NCBI GenBank assembly: GCA_002308255.1
Contig: DBVZ01000033.1
Span: 1 to 9,612 of the forward strand
DNA length: 9,612 nt
Reading direction: 5' to 3'
Source: Lachnospiraceae bacterium UBA1251
GTDB taxonomy: Bacteria; Bacillota; Clostridia; Lachnospirales; Lachnospiraceae
Below the pieces are notes generated by a model. The model saw only the letters and a list, made by a program, of their open reading frames with translations, did no database searches and had not been told where the DNA came from. Made by a program: the position numbers and the translations under genes. Positions within the stretch are counted from its first letter, which is position 1. Each line of letters opens with the position of its first letter. This document shows, one piece after another, positions 1-5,764 of the stretch.

Positions 1-586
1 CCATGTTGTATACGCCGTCGCAGCAGAAGAACGCGTAATCTATCTCCTTCTCAGCGAGGGCCGGCATCTGCTCTGTCTTTGATGTGTCCCCGCTCACATA
101 TACCTTAATTCCATCGGACAGGGTTATTACATATCCTACACACTTTGTAACATCGTGGTTCTTGTTGTAACCCGCTTCAACTGCTTCAACCTCAGCGTAT
201 CCCAGGTCAAAGTTCTGATGTCTGCCGCCTTCCAGAGCTTCCTTCCAGGTGATGACCTCACAGTCGGGGTTGCGGTTTTCGATCTTATCAAGAACTGTGT
301 GATCGTAATGGTCATGGGTGACCAGTATGAGATCAGCCGCCGGTTCATATCCTTCGCCGGCAAATGGGTCAATATAGATCACCTTATCCTCAGGCGTGGT
401 TATTCTTATGCTCGCGTGCCCCATGTAGAGAAGCTTTGCCTGCTTCGTTTCCATCTCATCCTCCTGTTCTGTCTGCTTCGTCTGTTCTTCCTGACTGCCG
501 GAAGAATTTCCGCAGGCAGTAAACATGGCTGCCATGCAAATTGTGATAATAATAAATACCACTCTCTTCATAATCCCTGCTTTCAT
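1..586 (-). CDS. Exported lipoprotein with metallo-beta-lactamase fold (UlaG/UPF0173-like hydrolase), 3'-truncated
   Basis: Seen: an open frame running off the left edge, 195 codons present. The N-terminus is a signal peptide with a basic start, a hydrophobic stretch (about residues 9-22) and a lipobox-like FTAC with Cys25. A Ser/Gln/Glu/Thr-rich linker follows (about 27-49). The hydrolase domain then begins with GHAS (56-59), a YIDP strand (71-74) and the metal-binding HDHYDH motif (91-96); SGDT appears later. Family knowledge: this pattern fits zinc or manganese MBL hydrolases of the UlaG/UPF0173 type; the substrate cannot be read. Start: ATG at 586 has AAAGGAG 12 nt upstream. An in-frame ATG at 571 has only an AGGG 3 nt away, so 586 is preferred, though 571 gives the same lipoprotein. 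It starts 6 nt after the butyrate kinase stop, so the two are probably co-transcribed. Inference: membrane-anchored on the outer face, which is unusual because most relatives are cytoplasmic. Confidence 0.85.
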   Translation of the reverse strand, partial: MKAGIMKRVVFIIITICMAAMFTACGNSSGSQEEQTKQTEQEDEMETKQAKLLYMGHASIRITTPEDKVIYIDPFAGEGYEPAADLILVTHDHYDHTVLDKIENRNPDCEVITWKEALEGGRHQNFDLGYAEVEAVEAGYNKNHDVTKCVGYVITLSDGIKVYVSGDTSKTEQMPALAEKEIDYAFFCCDGVYNM

Positions 587-592
587 GACTGT

Positions 593-1672
593 TTAATACT
601 CCTTTGCTTCTTCCCGTCCGTCGAGAACGCGCAGCACTCCCAGGGCAAGAGCCCCCATTTCATCCTCTCCCGGATAGACCGTAACCGGCGCGATCCAGCC
701 GCATCTTCTGCGGATTCCTTCCGCGATATCGTCAAACCGCATGAGGCCTCCGGTCAAAAGAATCCCGTCCACCTTCCCGCAAAGAACGCAGCTCATTTCC
801 CCGATCATTTTGCAGACCTGATAGATCAGTGTATTCCATACCAGAGATGCCTTCCGGTCTCCTTTTTCCACAAGATCATGGATCGTATCGGAATTCGATG
901 TCCCGAAGAGACTCACAAATCCTCCGGCGCGGGAACACATGAGACGGACCTCTTCCACGGAGTGCTCGTCGATATAATCGAGCAGCGCGAGCACCGGGAC
1001 ACTCCCGATCCTGGTAGGTGTAAACGCGCCTTCTCCGTCCGCCCCCATATTTCCGTCGACCATCTTTCCGTGGTCGTGGGCACTTACCGTGATGCCGCCG
1101 TCAATATGGCCCACGATAAAATTGCAGTCTTCATAGCGTCTGCCCAAAGACTTCGCATGCGCCTCCGCCACCGCTTTCTGATTGAGAACATGCGAATGGG
1201 AGACACGGTATACGCCCCGGATTCCGGTCAGCCTTGCGTATTCCCCGTATTCATCCACGTTCGTTGGATTCATGGTGTACGCTTTCTTCCCGAATTCACA
1301 GGCAAATTTCCACGCCAGCATCACGCCGAGTTTCGCCGGATGCTCACTGCCGCCGACTGCGGCGACGGTGTCGTCATACAGTTTCTGATCGATTACCGTC
1401 ACGCCTCCGGGCTGTGTGCAGGCGCTTCCGCCTCTGCCGACAAATGCGTCGATCTGAGCCGGATCGACCTTTTCCTCCCGGAGCATATCGAGGATCACCT
1501 GATAACGGAACGGGATCTGGTCATTGACATGAGGAAACTGAAGAAGGACCGGCGCGTCATGAAACAGGCTTTTCTCGAAAAGAGAAGTCTCATTTTCAAA
1601 AAGGCTGACTTTCGTGGATGTAGAGCCCGGATTGATGATCAGCAGCCGGAAAATCTGTTCTGTCTGTGCCAT
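593..1672 (-). CDS. buk: Butyrate kinase
   Basis: Predicted to phosphorylate butyrate reversibly; in fermentation it runs butyryl-phosphate + ADP to butyrate + ATP in the cytoplasm. It belongs to the acetate/butyrate kinase branch of the ASKHA superfamily. Seen in 359 residues: the N-terminal phosphate loop NPGSTSTK (14-21), GHIDGGI (188-194) followed by DGEGAFTPTR (212-221), the LTGGL nucleotide loop (306-310) and the C-terminal PGEDEMGALA (334-343), all in the expected order and at normal family length. Start: ATG at 1672 has GGAGG 9 nt upstream. The frame continues upstream to 1759, but through terminator sequence, so the longer start is rejected. No phosphotransbutyrylase gene (ptb), its usual partner, lies next to it. 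The usual LGGGI-like motif reads IDGGI here, so a related carboxylate kinase of different substrate range remains possible. I see no convincing promoter between the tRNA terminator and this gene. Confidence 0.9.
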   Translation of the reverse strand: MAQTEQIFRLLIINPGSTSTKVSLFENETSLFEKSLFHDAPVLLQFPHVNDQIPFRYQVILDMLREEKVDPAQIDAFVGRGGSACTQPGGVTVIDQKLYDDTVAAVGGSEHPAKLGVMLAWKFACEFGKKAYTMNPTNVDEYGEYARLTGIRGVYRVSHSHVLNQKAVAEAHAKSLGRRYEDCNFIVGHIDGGITVSAHDHGKMVDGNMGADGEGAFTPTRIGSVPVLALLDYIDEHSVEEVRLMCSRAGGFVSLFGTSNSDTIHDLVEKGDRKASLVWNTLIYQVCKMIGEMSCVLCGKVDGILLTGGLMRFDDIAEGIRRRCGWIAPVTVYPGEDEMGALALGVLRVLDGREEAKEY

Positions 1673-1730
1673 TTCTGTTTTCCTCCGAAGATAGATCTGT
1701 TTTAGAGAACACGGAAAATTAAATAAATAC

Positions 1731-1772
1731 AAAACAAAAAACCGGAATTCCTTTCGCAAAGAATCCCGGTTT
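1731..1772 (-). terminator. Rho-independent terminator of tRNA-Leu
   Basis: On the minus strand AAACCGGGATTC (1772-1761) pairs with GAATTCCGGTTT (1750-1739) with one G-U pair. The stem continues inward by about 3 pairs to a GCGA tetraloop. A U-rich tail, TTTTTTGTTTT, follows down to 1731. It lies 5 nt past the tRNA 3' end and upstream of buk, so it ends the tRNA transcript and insulates buk. Confidence 0.9.
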
Positions 1773-1776
1773 GTGA

Positions 1777-1861
1777 TGCGGAAGACGGGACTTGAACCCG
1801 TACGCTTGCAATAAGCACTAGATCCTTAGTCTAGCTCGTCTGCCAGTTCCGACACTTCCGC
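1777..1861 (-). tRNA. tRNA-Leu(AAG)
   Basis: An 85-nt class II tRNA read on the minus strand. The acceptor stem is GCGGAAG (1861-1855) with CTTCCGC (1784-1778) and discriminator A (1777). The anticodon stem CTAGA/TCTAG encloses the loop CTAAGGA (1829-1823), giving anticodon AAG at 1827-1825. A long variable arm with GCTT/AAGC pairing is typical of Leu, and the T arm is ACGGG-TTCAAGT-CCCGT. CCA is not encoded: TCA follows the discriminator, so CCA must be added enzymatically. Anticodon AAG would read CUU, and also CUC/CUA if A34 is deaminated to inosine. Confidence 0.95.
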
Positions 1862-1879
1862 ATGCCGTCAACAAATCGT

Positions 1880-1908
1880 ATTATACGTTTCCGCATCCTC
1901 TTTGTCAA
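1880..1908 (-). promoter_or_regulatory. Consensus sigma-A promoter for tRNA-Leu
   Basis: The minus strand carries a perfect -35 TTGACA (1908-1903), a 17-nt spacer and a perfect -10 TATAAT (1885-1880). The predicted transcription start is near 1873, about 12 nt before the mature tRNA 5' end. No hairpin terminator is visible between the rseP stop (1944) and this promoter, so rseP read-through into the tRNA is also possible. Confidence 0.92.
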
Positions 1909-1943
1909 CAACGAATTTTTCACTTTTTTTAATCTCTGCCGGC

Positions 1944-3233
1944 TCAGAACAGCTTCATGATATCGTTATACAGAACGACGACCATAAGAAACATGAGAAG
2001 TGCCATCCCGACAAAACTGATGACATTCTCCACTTTCTGGCTGACTTTATGACCGATCACGATCTCCACGGCGATCAGAAGAAGTCTTCCTCCGTCGAGG
2101 CCGGGGAACGGCAGCAGATTCATAACGCCGACATTCGCGGACAGGAGGATAAGAAGATTCAGCATCGTCATTACGACGATCAGCGTGCCTTCTTTCTGTA
2201 CGTCGTCATAGGTATCGGAGATCACATTTACGACGCCGACGGGACCGGACAGATCTTCGACGCCGGCGCGGCCGGTCGCCAGCATTTTCAGAGAAGAAAA
2301 GACCGTGCGGATCCAGAAGCGGATCTCCGCAAACGCGTATCCGAGCGTCTCAACGGGACCGGTCTTCTCTCTCGCCGTATAACAGGCAAAGCCGGGGTCG
2401 GAATAAGGAAGGAGTTTCGGCACAAGACGGGCTTCATAGTCTCTGCCGTTCCGGTGCAGCGTAAGAACGATCTCCCTGTCGGAAGGAGGGTTCTCTTCCA
2501 TATAAGCATGCAGCTCCGCCCCGGTCGTGATCGGCGTTCCGTTGACAGCGGTAATTACGTCGCCGGCTTTCATCCCGGCTTCCTCCGCGGGAGAACCTTC
2601 CTGCACAGCGCTCAGAACGGCCTCCTCATCGTCGGCATAATACGAGATTCCCATCATCACACGGTACTGCGTGATGACCGGAAAGCTCTCCGTCATTTTC
2701 TGCCCGTCACGGACAAACGTCACTTTGAGGAGATCGCCTTCTTTAAGCGTGCGGTAGGTAAAATAGCCGTCCACATCCCTGCCGGTCGCCATGGACTTTC
2801 CGTTTACGGAGCGGATCAGATCTCCCTCCCGAAGCGGGATCTCTTCCGACACATTTGTCACTTTCGCGGGGTCCGCTCCCATCACGCCGATCAGAACGAT
2901 CGCAGCGAGAAAAGCAAGCATGAAATTGAAGAACGGCCCCGCAAATATGATTGCCGCTCTCCTCCCCCATGATTTGGCATTGAAAGAATCCTCGTCAGCC
3001 TGTTTTCCTTCCTCTTCCTCTCCGAGCATGCCTTTCATCTGGCAGGAGCCTCCGAAGGGAAGGACCTTCCAGGAATATCTCGTGCCGTTTTTTACCGCTG
3101 AAACGATCCTCGGACCGAACCCGAACGAAAATTCCTCCACCGCGACGCCGTTCAGCTTGGCTACGATAAAGTGGCCGAACTCATGGTAGAGAATGATGAT
3201 ACTGAAAATAATAAACGCTATAAGCCATTTCAT
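1944..3233 (-). CDS. rseP: RIP zinc metalloprotease, site-2 protease family M50 (RseP/RasP)
   Basis: Intramembrane protease expected to cut transmembrane substrates such as anti-sigma factors or leftover signal peptides. Seen in 429 residues: the first transmembrane helix carries zinc motif HEFGH (17-21), then the conserved FSFGFGP segment (36-41) and a second membrane segment (about 95-120). A PDZ-like stretch with LREGDLIRSVNG (134-145) is followed by a clearer PDZ domain (about 195-275, with EAGMKAGDVITAVNG). The C-terminal helices carry NLLPFPGLDGG (372-382), whose Asp380 is the third zinc ligand. Length matches the family (about 420-450). GGGAGG lies about 11 nt before the ATG. The gene follows cdsA after 42 nt and is probably co-transcribed; dxr, normally between them in Firmicutes, is absent. 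SpoIVFB-like sporulation proteases share the active site but are much shorter. Confidence 0.95.
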   Translation of the reverse strand: MKWLIAFIIFSIIILYHEFGHFIVAKLNGVAVEEFSFGFGPRIVSAVKNGTRYSWKVLPFGGSCQMKGMLGEEEEGKQADEDSFNAKSWGRRAAIIFAGPFFNFMLAFLAAIVLIGVMGADPAKVTNVSEEIPLREGDLIRSVNGKSMATGRDVDGYFTYRTLKEGDLLKVTFVRDGQKMTESFPVITQYRVMMGISYYADDEEAVLSAVQEGSPAEEAGMKAGDVITAVNGTPITTGAELHAYMEENPPSDREIVLTLHRNGRDYEARLVPKLLPYSDPGFACYTAREKTGPVETLGYAFAEIRFWIRTVFSSLKMLATGRAGVEDLSGPVGVVNVISDTYDDVQKEGTLIVVMTMLNLLILLSANVGVMNLLPFPGLDGGRLLLIAVEIVIGHKVSQKVENVISFVGMALLMFLMVVVLYNDIMKLF

Positions 3234-3275
3234 TTACTGCATTTCCTCCCGGAAAAACACGTTCTGTCCCGCTTG

Positions 3276-4064
3276 TTACTTTGAGAGCAGGATCAGAGAC
3301 AGGAAATAGATCACCGGCGCGGTGAAAAGGATACTGTCAAAACGGTCCAGCACACCGCCGTGCCCGGGGATCAGTTTTCCGTAATCTTTAATATTCCGGT
3401 TCCTTTTGATCGCCGAAGCCGCCAGATCTCCGACCATGGAGAGCAGCGCTCCGAAGAAGCAGATGACGCCGTATTCAAGAACAGGCTGGTGCATGATGCG
3501 CGCATAGATCACACCGAGCAGGACGGCACCGACGACGCCGCCGACACCGCCTTCCACTGATTTTTTAGGACTCAGGACAGGTGCCATCTTATGCTTTCCG
3601 ATCAGCATGCCGACGCTGTAGGCACAGGTATCCGCTCCCCATGCGGACAGGAAGATCAGCCAGACGGTGATATGACCGTTCGGAGTGATGCGCGTAAGAT
3701 AAATGCATGACAGCATCACGGGTACATAAACAAAACCGAAAAGGGCTGTCATCACCTGATCCGCCCGATAGCGGGGATAAGTGAGAACATAGACGGTCAT
3801 CACGGCAATCAGTACCCCTGCTGTAAACAGCATATGGTACCGTTCCGCCGGCAGCGCCAGTACCACATACCACAGAAATGCCGCTGCCGTGCCCGTAAGA
3901 GGCAGCGGGTCTTTTCCTGCGATCCCGCACGCCCTGTACAGTTCCCATATTCCGATCACGGACAGTGCCATCATCGTCGCGCAAAGAACATAGCCGCCTG
4001 CCCGGATGGTGAGGATGGCCGCGATCACGAGAATGATCCCGCTGATCAATCTGGTCTTGAACAT
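3276..4064 (-). CDS. cdsA: Phosphatidate cytidylyltransferase (CDP-diglyceride synthase)
   Basis: Makes CDP-diacylglycerol from phosphatidate and CTP, the branch point for membrane phospholipids; an integral membrane enzyme. Seen in 262 residues: many hydrophobic helices and, near the C-terminus, the full family signature from Ser217 to Arg241 (S-A-I-K-R, then K-D-Y-G-K and G-H-G-G-V-L-D-R), with its conserved acidic and basic residues intact. Start: ATG at 4064 has AAAAAGGAG with a 9-nt spacer. An in-frame ATG at 4091 would add nine hydrophilic residues but has a poorer ribosome site and would place this strong one inside the gene. It leads a two-gene unit with rseP. The usual upstream frr-uppS pair is missing; the next gene upstream is a divergent HPr-like gene. 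Confidence 0.95.
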   Translation of the reverse strand: MFKTRLISGIILVIAAILTIRAGGYVLCATMMALSVIGIWELYRACGIAGKDPLPLTGTAAAFLWYVVLALPAERYHMLFTAGVLIAVMTVYVLTYPRYRADQVMTALFGFVYVPVMLSCIYLTRITPNGHITVWLIFLSAWGADTCAYSVGMLIGKHKMAPVLSPKKSVEGGVGGVVGAVLLGVIYARIMHQPVLEYGVICFFGALLSMVGDLAASAIKRNRNIKDYGKLIPGHGGVLDRFDSILFTAPVIYFLSLILLSK

Positions 4065-4132
4065 TTTCGGATGCTCCTTTTTCTCATTCAAAATCCTGTA
4101 TGAAACCTGCCTTCGGAATCCCCCCGGAGGTC

Positions 4133-4161
4133 TTGACTTGCCCGTTTTTTCAGTTTAAGAT
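4133..4161 (+). promoter_or_regulatory. Promoter of the HPr-like gene
   Basis: TTGACT (4133-4138), a 17-nt spacer and TAAGAT (4156-4161). The predicted start near 4168 leaves a leader of about 97 nt before the TTG start codon. Confidence 0.65.
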
Positions 4162-4163
4162 AA

Positions 4164-4193
4164 CTTATAGAAACAAAACATCTGTTCCCGTAA
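4164..4193 (-). promoter_or_regulatory. Weak candidate promoter for cdsA-rseP
   Basis: On the minus strand TATAAG (4169-4164) matches five of six -10 positions. The -35 is poor: TTACGG (4193-4188) at an 18-nt spacing. It abuts the opposite-facing promoter at 4133-4161, so the two transcripts would compete for polymerase if both are used. Apart from these two promoters and the leader hairpin at 4210-4227, I see nothing else defined in the 4092-4264 gap. Confidence 0.3.
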
Positions 4194-4209
4194 CTGTTCA
4201 CGCCGCATG

Positions 4210-4227
4210 CCGTCTTTTTTAAGGCGG
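4210..4227 (+). other. Hairpin in the leader of the HPr-like gene
   Basis: CCGTCTT (4210-4216) and AAGGCGG (4221-4227) pair over 7 bp with one U-G wobble around a UUUU loop, in the middle of the predicted leader. No U-run follows, so it is not a normal terminator. It may affect mRNA stability; a chance occurrence is possible. Confidence 0.35.
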
Positions 4228-4264
4228 GCGGTCCGGAGTTTTTCAAAAAGGGAGGGCCTCTGCC

Positions 4265-4498
4265 TTGAAAACAATTCAGGTTTCTCTTAATTCCATCGAC
4301 AAAGTAAAGAATTTCGTCAATGACCTTAACCGCTTCAACTGCGATTTCGATCTCGTCTCCGGGCGCTATGTCATTGATGCGAAATCTATCCTCGGGATCT
4401 TTTCCCTCGACCTCTCAAGTCCGATCGAACTCATGATCCACTCCGACGGAGATCAGCTTGAAGAAGTCCTTCAGGTCCTCTCCAAATACGAGATCTGA
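4265..4498 (+). CDS. HPr-like protein lacking the phosphorylatable histidine
   Basis: A 77-residue protein with the size and layout of the PTS phosphocarrier HPr. The region VIDAKSILGIFSL (36-48) matches the HPr segment around regulatory Ser46 (typically K-S-I-M-G), with Ser41 in that place. The C-terminal part, with SSPIELMIHSDGD, resembles the last HPr strand and helix. The N-terminal H-A-R-P active-site motif is missing: the aligned stretch reads N-S-I-D-K-V and contains no histidine. The protein therefore cannot carry phosphate from PEP as HPr does. Start: TTG at 4265, with GGAGG (4251-4255) 9 nt upstream; no nearby ATG fits. It is monocistronic, with its own promoter and terminator. Inference: a degenerate HPr with a regulatory or structural role, perhaps still seen by HPr kinase or CcpA. 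Similar small HPr-fold proteins occur in Lachnospiraceae, but I cannot assign a function. Confidence 0.8.
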   Translation: MKTIQVSLNSIDKVKNFVNDLNRFNCDFDLVSGRYVIDAKSILGIFSLDLSSPIELMIHSDGDQLEEVLQVLSKYEI

Positions 4499-4528
4499 TC
4501 ATCCCGAATACAACTGCTTTGTATACCG

Positions 4529-4559
4529 TAAGCGCGGCTTTCAGTCCGCGCTTATTTTT
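4529..4559 (+). terminator. Rho-independent terminator of the HPr-like gene
   Basis: TAAGCGCGG (4529-4537), an 8-nt loop and CCGCGCTTA (4546-4554) form a perfect 9-bp stem followed by TTTTT (4555-4559). It works only for the plus strand, since the minus-strand copy is not followed by U residues. The thiI stop codon (4541-4543) lies in the hairpin loop. Confidence 0.9.
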
Positions 4560-5725
4560 ATGAGTTCCGCCGTTTCGATCGCCTCGTTTACGAGGGCGTC
4601 GATCTTCTCTTCCAGTTTTTTCTCGGATCTCCGGATAATCCCTACATTCGGCTTCGTCACCGGATGCTTCGCGACGAAGATCGTGCAGCAGTCCTCGAAC
4701 GGAAGAATGGACGTCTCAAAAGTCCCGATCTTTTTCGACAGATCGATAATATCATTTTTGTCAAATCCGATCAGCGGACGGTAGACCGGCAGCGTACACA
4801 CATCGTTGGTCGCCATAAGGCTCTGCATCGTCTGGGAAGCAACCTGCCCGATGCTCTCGCCGGTAACAAGTCCGAGGTCCTCGTTCTCCCTTGCGAAATG
4901 CTCCGCGATGCGCATCATATACCTTCTCATTATGATAGTCAGCTCGTCATGCGGACACTGGTCGTAGATGTACAGCTGGATATCCGTGAAATTGACGACG
5001 CGCAGCCAGATCGGTCCCGTATAACGGGAGACGATCCTGGCAAGATCGACCACTTTCTGTTTTGCCCTCTCACTTGTATAGGGCGGAGCATGAAAATACA
5101 CGGCATCCAGAACGACGCCTCTTTTTCCGATCATCCATCCGGCGACCGGGGAATCGATCCCGCCGGACAGAAGGAGCATGGCTTTGCCGTTCGTTCCCAC
5201 CGGCATGCCTCCGGGTCCCGGGATCACTTTCGAATAGATATAGACCTCGCCCCGGATCTCCACGTCAAGCATAAGTTCCGGATGATGAACATCCACTTTT
5301 GCTTCCGGAAAATGTTCCAGGATCGCTTCTCCTAAATAGGCATCGGTCTCCATCGAGGACATCGGAAATGTTTTTTCGATCCTTTTGGCGTGCACTTTAA
5401 ACGTCCCGGAGAATCCCGGATGTTCCGCATCCATGTACGCGAGAATGTCTTCCCGGAGCTGCTGCGGATCCGTTCTCTCCCGGATCTCAACCGGACAGAT
5501 CCCGACGATGCCGAAGATGTGCTGCAGCGCGTCGACGGCCGCCTCCGCATCATAGCCCTCCGGGCAGCTGACGTAGATCCTTCCCCGTTCTTTCCGCACC
5601 GTATACCCCTCTCCGACACGGGCGAGTGTCTGTCTCACGGAACGCGCAAGCGCGTCTTCGAAGAGATTGCGGTTCTTCCCTTTAATACCGATCTCACCGT
5701 ATTTGATCAAAAATGAATGTACCAT
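4541..5725 (-). CDS. thiI: tRNA 4-thiouridine synthetase ThiI
   Basis: Adenylates U8 of tRNA and replaces its oxygen with sulfur to make s4U; in some bacteria it also feeds thiazole synthesis. Seen in 394 residues: an N-terminal ferredoxin-like part with KYGEIGIKGKNR (8-19), a THUMP domain (about 60-165), then the PP-loop ATPase with LLLSGGIDSPVAGW (184-197), LVTGESIGQVASQT (286-299) and a conserved DCC pair (Cys346/347) near the position of the catalytic PP-loop cysteine. There is no C-terminal rhodanese domain, as usual in Firmicutes, so sulfur should come directly from a partner desulfurase. That partner is encoded 39 nt upstream on the same strand. Start: ATG at 5725, with GGAG 11 nt upstream. 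The 3' end overlaps the convergent terminator of the HPr-like gene. I see no terminator of its own. Confidence 0.95.
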   Translation of the reverse strand: MVHSFLIKYGEIGIKGKNRNLFEDALARSVRQTLARVGEGYTVRKERGRIYVSCPEGYDAEAAVDALQHIFGIVGICPVEIRERTDPQQLREDILAYMDAEHPGFSGTFKVHAKRIEKTFPMSSMETDAYLGEAILEHFPEAKVDVHHPELMLDVEIRGEVYIYSKVIPGPGGMPVGTNGKAMLLLSGGIDSPVAGWMIGKRGVVLDAVYFHAPPYTSERAKQKVVDLARIVSRYTGPIWLRVVNFTDIQLYIYDQCPHDELTIIMRRYMMRIAEHFARENEDLGLVTGESIGQVASQTMQSLMATNDVCTLPVYRPLIGFDKNDIIDLSKKIGTFETSILPFEDCCTIFVAKHPVTKPNVGIIRRSEKKLEEKIDALVNEAIETAELIKISAD

Positions 5726-5764
5726 ATAAATCTGTTCTCCAAAAAATAAGAATTGTTTGCCGTT

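Noticed and set aside
155..1705. A 516-codon open frame on the plus strand opposite buk and the MBL gene.
   Set aside because: It is antisense to two genes with clear family motifs and ribosome sites. Its translation is rich in Arg, His and Cys with no recognisable domain, as expected of a shadow frame in a moderately GC-rich gene.
1902..2972. A 356-codon plus-strand frame opposite rseP.
   Set aside because: rseP on the other strand has all catalytic motifs. The antisense product is His/Arg/Asp-rich and shows no domain or ribosome site.
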